Assembly: GCA_030549205.1 (NCBI GenBank)
Contig: JAUKTV010000002.1
Span: 2,604,001-2,668,000 of the forward strand
Source: Apiosordaria backusii
Taxonomy: Eukaryota > Ascomycota > Sordariomycetes > Sordariales > Lasiosphaeriaceae
Length of the DNA: 64,000 bases
Reading direction: 5' to 3'
Shown: positions 45,094-55,967 of the stretch, piece by piece
Numbering within the stretch: the first letter of the stretch is position 1
How the letters are laid out: the number at the start of each line of letters is the position of its first letter
Notes under the pieces: model-generated
Seen by the model: the letters and a program-made list of their open reading frames with translations, nothing else
The model's database searches: none
Told to the model about the DNA's origin: nothing
Made by a program: the position numbers and the translations under genes

Positions 45094-46656
45094 TTAAGCA
45101 GTGGTCGTAGCAGGAGCAGCTGCGGGGGTGGCAGGCGCCGGGGCAGCAGCAGCCTGCTCCTGAGTAGGCTCGGTGTTCTCGTCAGCCTCCTGGGCAGCGT
45201 GAACGTCATCGTCAGTCTTGTCGGGGCTGTCGATGGCGACCTTGACGGCGATCTCACGGCCATCGATGTCCTTGCCGTTCATCTCAGCAACGGCCTTCTG
45301 CTGCAACTCCTCGGAAGCCAAGGTGACGAAGCCGAAGCCACGTCCCTTGCGCGGCTCACCACGGGCCTGAAGCTTCTTGATCATGAAGCGGGGGATGGGG
45401 CGCAGAGCAATCTTGGCGGACAAGGGCTGGTAGGCGGCGAAAAGCTCCTTGAGCTGGGAGGGGGTCAGCAAGCAATACACAACATTTGAAGACTTAGATA
45501 GTGATCACGAACCTTCTCCTCAGTCAGGTCGTAAGGGAGGTTGGCGACCATGACTTTGGTCTTGGAAGGAATGCCATCGGCGGGGGGGCCACGCTCACGG
45601 CGCTCACGAGCAGCGCGAGCCTGGTTCTTGCCAGAATTGTCCTGGTTAGTGTTGAGTTCGTTGGTGATGTCCTTCAGGGGCTGAACCTGGGTGTCGGCGG
45701 CGATCTCAGCAGCATCGCCGGAAGTGGCACCTTCCTCCTTCTTCTCGTCCTGTCGAATGTGTTAGTCCATAATATACCTCATGCACCAGAATTGCAGTGG
45801 AAAACTTACGTCACTGCCACGGCCACCGCGAGCGCGTCCACCACGGCCACGGCCAGCGCGGCCACGACCACGGGTAGACTGGCGGCGGCGCGTGCCATCA
45901 GCACCGGCACCCTCACCGGCACCCCCACCGGCAATCTCGGTCCTCTCGGGCTTCTCGGGCTTGCGAGCGAGCTGAACAGAGACCTTGCGCTCAAGGATCT
46001 CCTTGCCAGAAAGCTCAGCGATAGCGCGCTCAGCCTCACTGGGGGTAGAGAGGTCGACGAAGGCATAGCCGACAGGGCGGTCGGTGCGAGGGTTCTTTGG
46101 GATAGAGACGGACTCACTGCGTGAGGCAATACGTGGTCAGCGATAGCTCGAAACAAGTGCTTGCGGTCATGGGGAACAGCCAAGCTTAGGCGGCTGCGGG
46201 GACAAGTGTGGTCTAGCCCACTGAGCTGTGGGCCGCTTGAGGCCATGGTGCTGGTGCAAGGTAGACGTGGCTAGTGGTGGAGTGGCAGGACCAGGCATCA
46301 AGTGAAGCGGCGGTCAACCATCAACAGAACAACAAGCGCAACTCGTCAGGGTTGGCTACCATGTTTGATGGCAGTGTAGCATGCAAATGAATGATGTCAA
46401 CCAAAAAAAGGAAGCAAACTTACACAAGGTAGCCCTTGAAGAAGTCCTTCAACTCCCCCTCCGTTGTCGCATAGGCAAGGTTTCCGATGTACAGGCGGCG
46501 ACCTTCAGCAGCGCTGGCAATGACGGCTTCCCGTTCGTTGCTGTTGGTAGACTTGTCGTCCTGCTTGCCAGTGATAGAGGTGTTGGCCAGAGCGTTGGTA
46601 ACGTCATTGACGGCCGCAACAGCAGCGTCAGCAACTTTCTCCACGACGGTAGACAT
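45094..46656 (-). CDS. RNA-binding protein with two RRMs and an RGG linker
   Basis: Minus-strand exons are 46656-46424, 46116-45810, 45749-45513 and 45453-45094, 378 aa. RRM1 starts with RRLYIGNLAYATTEGELKDFF and is cut by a long 307-nt intron before ESVSIPKNPRTDRPVGYAFVDL. A basic RGG-box linker (RGRGRAGRGRGGRARGGRG) and an acidic linker lead to RRM2 (KVMVANLPYDLTEEK, then GRGFGFVTLASEEL). The A/P-rich tail ends in APATTTA. All four exons close in frame. The layout is like fission-yeast Rnp24 and related fungal RNP proteins. RNA targets cannot be inferred. The unusually long first intron inside RRM1 may allow autoregulation by splicing, as is common for RRM genes. Confidence 0.88.
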
Positions 46657-49316
46657 GGTGATTGATAAGGATGTCGGTTGGTGTTGATGGAGTCGATCCA
46701 CAAGTTGATGTGACGGGTTGATGACTCGTTGAGCAAGCAACGGGTGAAGCGCCGGGTAGTGATGAGGGGACGTTCACGGAACGAGTTTTTGAATTGGACT
46801 CTGGGTCTGGGGGGAGTTAGAATAGGGTAGCTTGGAGCCCTAGAGGTCTTGAAGGGGTTTGGTTGACGAAGGTTGAAGTTGTATCGATCCTTGGAGGTTG
46901 ACGTGGAGAGGAAGAAGGGGAAAGCTGTGAGTCGGCGCGGCCAAAATTCAAATATTTTTTCGCAAGCGACCGAGTGGCAGCGAGTGGCAGGCGTGGCAGG
47001 CGTGGCGGCGGTACGTACCTGGCCCGAACAGCAATTGCCTGGGGTTGGTGGGGCCCAAGGGAAAGTGCAGGGCAGCAGTCAAAAGGCAGGGGTGCTTGGT
47101 GAAGTGGTGCTGCGCCCCACCAGACTTCTGGGGGGTTGCTGTTGAAAGTCACTCTGCCGTTGCAGGCGTGGCAGGCAACTGCAGCGGTAACAAGACTCGG
47201 TGAAGATATTCGATAATGAAAAGACATACCTGCTAGTGTTCAGAAACGTCAAAGAGACCCTTGATGTCCGTGGTGTGTCGAGAAAACAAAAAGACGGTGT
47301 ATCTCTCCTTCTTGCCAGGTCTGGTTCAGTTCTGTGGGTGTGGCGCGGGGCAAGAACCTCAACTTTAACTTTGGCGGTTGTTGTTTCTGTGTGGAAAAGT
47401 CAAGTAAAATTCTGACCTTGAAAACCGAGGGAAAGTATATATCTAGAAAAGAAGTCTCTGCCAGGCGGAAAAGCTCATTCGATTTTCAAGCTGCGGCCCG
47501 TGCTCCGGATTCACTCAAAGCTCAGAGATCTATCTACACTATTGTCATTTGACTGAATGGGAAAGTGGCTTTGGAGCATCGTATTGTCTGAAGGTCATGG
47601 CCAACATCAGAAGAAATTCCATCCCGGAAAGAACACCCACTTCCACGATAACAGAGCCAGTTTGCCTGTTTCAACAGGCTGGTGTTTTGATAGACACTTG
47701 CTCTCGTGAGAAACATTTTAATCACTGATGATACCGTTGGAGAGAAGCGCAGAGGTCGTGGTGCAAGATGTGCTGGTGATGTCCGTAGTGTCATGGCTCC
47801 GACGCCACTATCCTTGCTGTCTCTCTCTGGTGCTGGGTTGAGGTTGCACCAAACGGAAATGAATCATGAACCTCGTCAAGCACAGCAACAGGCCAGTTAG
47901 CACCATCACAGGATGAATGAAAGGAAGAGACTCTCTGTAGATATCTTTAATAAGAGTTTGCGTGATGAACAAACATCGGTAAGCTGTATCTTGTAGCTTT
48001 CCATCGCGTGTGTTGAAGTCAAGAAGCTGTAACAACTCATGCGAGGCTGGTGGTTTGAGAAACATCAGTGCCCTTGGCGGGCTCGGAGACAGACCCTTGT
48101 CTGGTCTTGGTCCATTCCACCCGAGAACTTGGGAACAAGCCCAATTCAGTTTGGGGCCCGCCCGGCTCCGGAAGCGCAAGTGATGCCTGGTCCATGCCTA
48201 ACAAGCTCGGCAATGGGAGAGGTGGTGATCGGAGATCATGCGAGTCGGCAGCTTGCGCCTCTCACGAGCTATGAGATGTGCCCCTCCAGACACGATATGC
48301 AGCGGTTGACGACGCACACTTGACAATTGAAACAAAAGATATTGTGCCAGATCCGATGACACAACGGCGCCCGATTGGCTAAGGCCCCCTTTTACGTTAG
48401 TGGCCCGGAAGGGCAGGGTTGGCATGACAGGCGTTTTAGCGGGGAAATTGGCACTGGGCTCTTGGATGACAGGGTGAGAGGCAAGGGCAGCTTCCAGACG
48501 CTTCCACCCACACCGCCCCCATCCTGTCCGTTCACTGGTGCTTTGACATGGCGATTCTGCAGTCTTGTTTATGCGCATGCAGCTGTAGAAAAGGGGCAAT
48601 TCAATCAAAAATAGGGGCACGGCTTGGTTTGTGTGCCCTTTTCCCTGTTGAAAAGCAGCTGAAAGACGGTGATGTCGATGTTTCCGCTTCGTCAGAAACG
48701 GGCTCCGCTTTTGACCTCATCGGTGCCCGTTGACCCTCATTGCCCCCGGCTTGATTCGAGTATCGCCCAACATCATACCACCTGTAAATGCAAACTCGCC
48801 TTCGCGGACGGCGCCTTGCCCTCGGAGCATGTGAAAATAGGGGCGCGGGAGCGCGGCCCAAGCCCTCATGAGCCGCGCCCGGTATAATCTAGATGACGGT
48901 AAGGAACCCGATGTTCGGAGATCCGATCCGGTGACAAGCTCAGGATCGCGGCAGCAAGACTGGGCCGGGCCGGTTTCGGGACCGATCCGATCAACCATGG
49001 AGATCTCACATCAAATCTTCCCCTTAGCCTTATCAATCAGCAAAAAGCTCTGTGAATTACAACAAATTCAGCAAAATCAATTTACCTTTGACCTGAGTGA
49101 ATTTCAGATGCTGCTGCAGATGCACAATTAAATTTTTCGATTTTTATTACTCAGCATTTTTGCATACTTTGGCCGGGGGGCGAGTTCCGTGAGCCACAAG
49201 CGATATCCAGAATTTCTGATATCAACACCCATATCAACACCGGCTCTCACTTTTCTTGCACAGAATTACTCTCCAAGGAAACTTGTTGAGTATAGGAATC
49301 TAGAAAACAAACCAAG
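46657..49316. promoter_or_regulatory. Divergent intergenic region, RNA-binding protein / tah18
   Basis: 2.66 kb between divergent starts. No gene can be supported; ORFs on either strand are short and overlap each other. GGCAGGCGTGGCAGG-type short direct repeats lie at about 46977-47003. The tah18 leader is AT-rich (about 49040-49150). Confidence 0.4.
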
Positions 49317-51766
49317 ATGGCGCAGCTGGCAGAGCCGGTCGAGGTTGAGGGGAGGAGCATGGCTATCCTCTATGGGTCAGAAACAGGGAATGCCGAAGAG
49401 ATTGCGATAGAGCTTGAGGATATGGCACGAAGACTGCATTATCAGACGAAAATGGATGAGATGGACAGCTTCAAACTGGTTGGTTGATGCCCATGAGAGC
49501 AAGATTAAGATCCATTGCGTAGGACCCTGGCTGACTCGCTCTTGCACTCACTTGTAGTCAGATCTCTTGAAAGTCTCATTGGTGATCTTTGTCACTTCCA
49601 CGACGGGCCAAGGAGATATGCCAACAAACACCCTGAATTTCTGGAAGAACCTGAGGCGGGAGAAACTGAACAACAGCAACTGCCTCGGATCTGTCAAGTT
49701 TGCGATATTCGGCCTCGGGGACAGCGGTTATCGGAAGTAAGTTGCGCCTCGTCTTTTAATCGTGGACCTCGCTTGCTAAGAAAACTGCCAATAAAGGTTC
49801 AACTGGGCAGCACGGAAGTTGCAAGTGAGGCTCCTGCAGCTTGGAGCATCAGAGTTCTTTAGGGCTGCTGAGGCAGACGAACGCCACGACAACGGGTAGG
49901 CAACCTTGATCTTAATTCACCGGCACTTTATTTCCTTTCCACATTTTTACATTGCTAACGCAATAACAACCCACCAACAGCATCGAAAGTATATATCTTC
50001 CCTGGAAAGCAGAGTTTAGAGCTGCTTTATTGGATAAATACCCACTCCCGCAAGGCGTGGAGCCTATTCCAGACGACCAGCTTCTTCCACCAAAGTATTC
50101 CGTACGGGTTATCCCAACCATGGAGCCCCTTCCGAAAGATAATAGCGCTATCAAAAGCGCCCTCTACTCTCATTTCGATAACCCTCCACCTCTGTCACAG
50201 CGTCGATTTGAATACGCAGAGCGACAAAGTGCCGATTTTCCTAGCTGGGAAGCCCGGGAAGACAACAGCTGGGAGAGCAGGACAGGGAAGTCAGTCGACA
50301 GCTTGGACAAGAACAATGTTCTCAAGGACCACCCATCAAAGTACGCAATCGAGAAAGGAGACCAGAAAGTCCCGGCGCTTCCTCCACCTACTCCACTGCA
50401 AATTCCTGAGCAGGTTATCGCCCGAGTGATCAAAAACGCGAGAGTCACACCCGTCGACCACTGGCAAGACGTCCGCCACATCAGCTTCGACCTGCACGGA
50501 GACAAAAGGCTACTCCAAAGAGTCCTCGCCATGATGGGCCAATCCGTTCTCTCCATCTATCCCAAGAACTACCCCGAGGATGTCCAAGACCTGATATCCC
50601 TGATGGACTGGACCAACGTCGCCGACAATCCTCTAGACATCACCATCAAACCCACCCGTCTCCTGCCCAGAAACGACGGCAAACCCTCTACCCTCCGAGA
50701 CATCCTAACCCACAACCTCGACATCACCGCCATCCCCAAGCGCAGCTTTATCCGTCAACTCGCCTTTTGGACCCCCAACCCCGACGAAGTAGAGCGCCTG
50801 AGAGAGTTCCTCACCCCCGGCAACGAGCAAGAATTCTACGACTACACCTCCCGCCCCCGGCGCACCATCCTCGAGCTCCTCCACGATTTCCCCGGAGTGA
50901 AAATCCCCGTCGACCGAGTCCTCGATTTGTTTCCGATAATCCGCCCACGGGATTTTTCGGTGTGCAACGGCGGCCACACCATCACCGAAGCCGAGTACAA
51001 CCTTGACGGTGTCAAAAAGGAGGTTTTCCCCCTTAGGGTGGAAATTCTCGCTGCGCTGGTGGAGTACAAGACCATCATTCGGAAACCGAGACAGGGGCTC
51101 TGTTCGAGGTATCTGAAGCACTTGCAGCCGGGGACGTACCTCGTGGTGGGGATCAATCCCTCAAGAGGGAGGAATGTGCTGCTGCCCAGGCCGAGGGGCT
51201 TTGAGAGGCCGCTTATTGCTGTGGCGACTGGAACTGGCATAGCGCCGATTAGGGCGTTATTGCAGGAGCGGGCTGATTACGAAGAGGACGGGGGGGGATC
51301 GTTGGCTAGTGACACGCTGCTGTTTTATGGGGGGAGGAACAGGACGAAGGATTATCACTTTGGGGAGGAGTGGGGGTGGTATGGTAACATGAGGGTTTTT
51401 CCTTGTTTTTCGCGGGATCCCGACCCTCCTTCGCCTCTTCCTATTAAAGAGGAAAAAGACGATAAATGGCAGGTACCCCCCAAGACGGAAGAGGAGGAGC
51501 TGGTAGAGTTTGGGATTGTGAGCGATCCGGACTATGACAAGGGGAAAAAATATGTGCAGAATGAGATTCGGCGGAGGGGGAAGGAGGTGGCGGAGTTGAT
51601 GAGAAAGGAAGCGATTGTGGTTGTTTGCGGGAGCGCGGGGAAGATGCCGGTTAGTGTGAGGAAGGCGTTTGTGGATGTGCTGAGGCGGGAGGGGGTTGTG
51701 GAAACGGAGGGGGAGGGGGAGAGGTGGTTGGAGAGGAGGGTGGTTTATTGGGAGGATACTTGGTGA
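49317..51766 (+). CDS. tah18: NADPH-dependent diflavin oxidoreductase Tah18
   Basis: Exons 49317-49478, 49558-49736, 49797-49895 and 49981-51766 give 741 aa. The flavodoxin domain has the FMN loop GSETGNAEE (residues 20-28), TSTTGQGDMPTNT and LGDSGYRKFN, the latter two restored by splicing. A long FAD-binding domain contains RPRDFSVCNGG, where most relatives have RxYS. The NADPH domain has ATGTGIAPIRALLQER, FYGGRNRTKDYHF and VVCGSAGKMP. Tah18 passes electrons from NADPH to Dre2 for cytosolic Fe-S cluster assembly. The protein is about 100 residues longer than yeast Tah18, mainly from inserts at about residues 180-240 and in the NADPH domain (an acidic stretch around PPKTEEEELVEFG). Intron donors are GTTGGT, GTAAGT and GTAGGC. 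Confidence 0.95.
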
Positions 51767-52639
51767 TTCTTGGGGGGGTGGAAAGCGCAAGAGGGTCAAA
51801 TGGAGAAAGAAAAAAAAGAAAGGGCTAGGTCAGTCAGCGTTGCTTCGGAGTAGTGTGTGTAGATAGGCAGCCAAATGCGTATTGAGCATTGTAAACATAC
51901 CAGAGTTGGCCAGAGGGGCGAGTGACAGTCACCGGGAAGATGCATTTACAGCTTTTATTTTTTATATTGCTACACACATATTTGGTACACGGGTATCTAA
52001 TCTGCATACACGGCAATTTTCGCTCTCTCCTGCCCTTCCTCCATACCTGACTCCTTTTTTCCCGTCTCTCCTAAAATCTGGCCCATTATCCATTTTCCCA
52101 ATGTGCAGCCATCTCGGCCTATTGTCAGTTTTAGAATACACCGCTCGCTCTCCGCATCGCCATATTTTTCAAGACCTTGAACAAAGTTGCTAGCTTGGTA
52201 GAAAGAAGCAAATCAGACTCTTGAAGGAAGGAAGAGACATGTTCCAAGCTAGGCCTCGTGCTAGATAAGTTGGCCATCATTTTTTCTCGTCCTAAGTTGC
52301 CCATCATTCTTCGTCGTTCCTTGGACCGAAAATGGAACTGGAACAAAGTCGTGCCCCCCTCTGATGGAAATCTTCGCTCGCTCTCTCTCGACTCTTCTCA
52401 ATCTCAAAAGAAAAACCTTTCGACTCGCTCGTCTCTATATCCTTTCGCCAGAGTCAGTGAGTGCTGCCTGCCCCTTTTCAACACCTGCTTGTAGCCTTAC
52501 AGAGCCGCCTTGACAACAATGACAAAGACAAGAACGGCTTGATAGATAAACAAACTCAACACCTCAACAACCCTCTGCGACTGTATGCAGATCAAATGGT
52601 CTTCTCTTTCTCACTCCGAGAAAACGAAATGCTTGTGGA
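51767..52639. other. Convergent 3' regions, tah18 / Acinus-like
   Basis: 873 bp between convergent genes. It is T/C-rich in the right half (about 52380-52440). No gene is seen. Confidence 0.45.
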
Positions 52640-54826
52640 TTAACGCCTGTTGCGACGGCGGCGGTTGCGAACCGGGGCATTATACGTCGGCAGCGGGGCG
52701 CCATCAAAGCGAGAACGGGGGACATCGTCGCCGCGGCCCCGGCGGCGGTCATCGGTTCTCTCCACGCTAACGCGGCGATCCGGATGCACCTTGGGACTGT
52801 ACCGGCCATTATCACCGTCGTACCGATCATCGTTCCCGCGGCGGTCATCCTCCCGATCCAAGTCCTCGAACCGATCGCGGCTCCAGTTGCCACCGCCGCC
52901 GCCATCGCGGTCGTCGCGGACTCGAAAAGACCGGTCATTTTGGCGGCGAAGCGGAGGGGGAGAAAGCGTGCGACGACCTCGGTTGCTGCCGCCGCCTCGA
53001 AGCTCGTTACGCTCGCGACGACGTCTGGCCTCGCGGATAGGGTGACGAATACCGATAAAGACCTCCTTCCCGCGGTCCACAAACTGGCTCCCGTGCTCAA
53101 AGGTGTAGCGGTTGATTTCGTCTTCGCGGCCCATGTCGCGGTAGCGGTCCTTGGTGTAGTAGGAACGCATATTGTCGATACGCCGCTGGGCTAACTCTTC
53201 CGACACGGGCTGGTAACGCAATGGCGGGCCTGTAGAAGTGATCTTCATGTTTCCAAAGTCCTCAAGGTCGTGCTTGGCCTGGCCCCTTCCTCGGACGCGG
53301 GGGCCGGACGGGGGTCCTTGGAGTTCGGCGAATCGGCGTCCTGGTCCGGTAGGGACGGGTGGAGGGCCGAGTGGTTGCCGGGCAGGTCTGTTACCCGAGT
53401 TTCCTGTATCGGCCGCGCTGCACTGAACTAGAGAGGCCACAACTTCCTGGGTGTCCGGGTTATCCTCAAAGACGACCTCCCAGCGTGTTTGACGGCGACT
53501 GTCTTTCTCGCGCTGAATCCAGTCTGCAACCGTCTCAGACGGAATAAAATCAACCCAGAGCTCTTTCCTATTGCTCTCGTTTGGCCAAACCTTTCCGTGC
53601 AATGCTGTGCGAACTCGCGAGGCTGCTGAAACGCTGTCGAACTTAACAAGAGCGTGAGTGCGAATGTTGTCGAGCCAGAAATCAAGAATGCAGATTTCAT
53701 TCGGCGGGGCACCGGGAAAGGCAGCAAGGTGGACAATATAGTCGCGCACCTGGTTCTCCCTCAAGGGCCTCATAAAATTCTTGATGTAGAGCGCAGACGT
53801 GGCAGGATGCCTAGACCGCTCAACTCGACCAAACTCGTCCATGGGCTCGTCAATATCCATATTCTGCTCCTGGAATCTAGGCTGGTTGTCCTCCAGCCTC
53901 TGGCCCCAAGTTCGCTCGTGACGTCTGTGGTCTGGCTCTTGCCGCTTGGCACCAGCCGCAGGAGGTGAATCCTCACGAAGTCGAGCCTCTGGGCTCCTTG
54001 GGGGTACTACTTCGAAGGGGGTGATTTCGCCCAGATGCTTGTCGGCTGGTGAGGTCGGCTCGTTTCTTGGCTCTTCCAATTCGCTCTTCTTATCCCAGTC
54101 GTCTTGTCGAACTCTCTTGCTAGATGATTCGTCGCCAGAAGGGGGAGGGCTTCTAGACCGACGTTTCCGGCTGACTGTATCCTGAATAATTTCTGTAGTT
54201 GTGGCGGGTTCGGCTTCAATGGGTTCGCCAGGCGGTGGGTTTGAGTTTTGATGAATGGCTACCTCAGGCTCGTTGACGGGTTCGAGCTGTTTGGTGGTGT
54301 CAAGCTCAGAGGCTACCACTGGCGCAGCCTCTGCTGTGTCGACATTCTCGGGCAGTGATGGTGAAGGTGAAGCTGGTGAAGTCGCTTTCCCTAGGGCTGC
54401 CACAGGCGCATCGTCCATAGCGATGTCATCGTGTTTTTCTGTGTCCACAGCCTCTGTTTCAGCTTCCGGTGCAGCTTCTGGTGCGTCGCTTTTGGCAGGT
54501 TCGAGGGTTGAAGCCGGGGCTGGCGAAGGAGCTGGTGAGGTCGCTTTTTCTACGGCAGCAACAGGGGTGTCCTCTACCAGCGCATTCTCCATGGCGACAT
54601 CATCGCGCTTTTCGGTCTCGGCTTCTGCAGTCGCATCATTTTCGGTTCCGGCTTCGTCGGCGGGGTTTTCGTCCTCCGCTGTTTGGTCAACCTCTGCGGC
54701 CTGCCCTGCCTCGTCCTCAGCCAAACGAGCGACGAGAGCAGCTTTCAACCCAGTGGTAGCGAGCTTTCGACGCTTCAACTCTTGCCGCAGCTGGGTAACG
54801 GTCAGTTTTTCGAATTCAGTCGCCAT
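52640..54826 (-). CDS. Acinus-like SAP and RRM domain protein
   Basis: A single exon of 728 codons. Residues about 8-42 form a SAP DNA-binding motif (LTVTQLRQELKRRKLATTG, then LKAALVARL). A long A/E/T-rich, low-complexity acidic region follows (to about residue 210), then SPPPSGDESSSKR, a nuclear-type basic cluster. The RRM at about residues 340-430 (SALYIKNFMRPLRENQVRDY, FWLDNIRTHALVKF, RTALHGKVWP, ELWVDFI) matches the Acinus RRM. The C-terminus is R/D/G-rich and ends in RNRRRRNRR. In animals Acinus builds the ASAP complex with RNPS1 and SAP18, tied to the exon-junction complex and chromatin. A fungal counterpart is inferred from domain order. It starts at 54826 in the first in-frame ATG. 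Confidence 0.85.
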   Translation of the reverse strand: MATEFEKLTVTQLRQELKRRKLATTGLKAALVARLAEDEAGQAAEVDQTAEDENPADEAGTENDATAEAETEKRDDVAMENALVEDTPVAAVEKATSPAPSPAPASTLEPAKSDAPEAAPEAETEAVDTEKHDDIAMDDAPVAALGKATSPASPSPSLPENVDTAEAAPVVASELDTTKQLEPVNEPEVAIHQNSNPPPGEPIEAEPATTTEIIQDTVSRKRRSRSPPPSGDESSSKRVRQDDWDKKSELEEPRNEPTSPADKHLGEITPFEVVPPRSPEARLREDSPPAAGAKRQEPDHRRHERTWGQRLEDNQPRFQEQNMDIDEPMDEFGRVERSRHPATSALYIKNFMRPLRENQVRDYIVHLAAFPGAPPNEICILDFWLDNIRTHALVKFDSVSAASRVRTALHGKVWPNESNRKELWVDFIPSETVADWIQREKDSRRQTRWEVVFEDNPDTQEVVASLVQCSAADTGNSGNRPARQPLGPPPVPTGPGRRFAELQGPPSGPRVRGRGQAKHDLEDFGNMKITSTGPPLRYQPVSEELAQRRIDNMRSYYTKDRYRDMGREDEINRYTFEHGSQFVDRGKEVFIGIRHPIREARRRRERNELRGGGSNRGRRTLSPPPLRRQNDRSFRVRDDRDGGGGGNWSRDRFEDLDREDDRRGNDDRYDGDNGRYSPKVHPDRRVSVERTDDRRRGRGDDVPRSRFDGAPLPTYNAPVRNRRRRNRR

Positions 54827-55967
54827 TTTCGGTTTGGGGGGTTGTTGGCAACTAGTTGAGGGTACTGGGTATGCGCATGCTGTTCACGACAAAAAGTCGC
54901 CCGACGCGAAAACAGAACAGGGATTGTTAGCGTGAAGTCGAAGGCGCACGGGCCGCTTCCGAGGGTCGGCATTTGGCTTGGAAGCTCATCACCCCTGCAC
55001 CTTGCCATTGCAAGGCACCCCCACGTTGAACATGATGGAATTATCCGTTGCTGGTACATGAGCTTTCCAACGTCAACTCATGTTTGCTTCAGTGGATATG
55101 TTTATAAGAGCAGCATGTCCCATATCACACTGCCAGTCTCTATGATGGTTTACTGAAAGAATCATCAAGGGTATCAGTTATCCCCCCTCAGACCCCCACG
55201 TTGGCCTCAACCAAACCAACACCTTTAACCTCTTGGCCGGTTGCCCGTTATTGGCAGATTGGGCATCTATTCGCTGCCCTATGGCATTGGGGAAGTGTGA
55301 TGATGTGAGTAACGGCTGAATGAGTCCAACCAGGCACGAATCAGGGGTATGATTCCTTTGAGATTTAATTCGTACTGGGCTTCCACATGGCCTTGCCAGC
55401 TTGTCACTGCGCCTTCCTCGGCTCAACCCTCTGGCATCTGGCCACGACGAGCCGTATGGTTTGCACACATGGGCTACCGAATGCAGCTGGGATGAGAATC
55501 ATCAAGTCATCCGGCCTGGAATTCAGCTTCCAACTTCCCGATATAACGTTTCGGAAGTGACCCAACTGAAGCTCAGTTCTTTGATTGGGGAAGTGCTACC
55601 CCTCTGTTTCCGGAAGTTGCCTTGCATACCATCCCATTGTTTCCCGCTCTTGTTTGGAGCAGCTCAATTTTGTGACGGAAAAGGCATTCACTGCCTCTGT
55701 TTTTCTCACGTTGTTCCCCATTTACAATCCACTTCTCCTTCATTCTTCCCACGCTTTTCATAAAGACATTGATTGTCGAGCTTCAAAAAAGAATTCAAGC
55801 TTCACCAGTCGCAGCCAACACGAGCTTCAAGCCACAAAACCATCGCCATTTGTGGCCCCAAGCATTTCAGAACTTTACCTCGATCACAATTCTTCCGAAA
55901 AACCTACGGCACCTCTCTATCTCAATTGTCTTGCCCTATTCTGACCTCGGAAGACATTATTCTCACG
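54827..55967. promoter_or_regulatory. Divergent promoter region, Acinus-like / conserved fungal protein
   Basis: 1.1 kb between divergent starts. The frame of the downstream gene stays open to 55773 without an ATG, which I take as leader. No other gene is seen. Confidence 0.4.
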
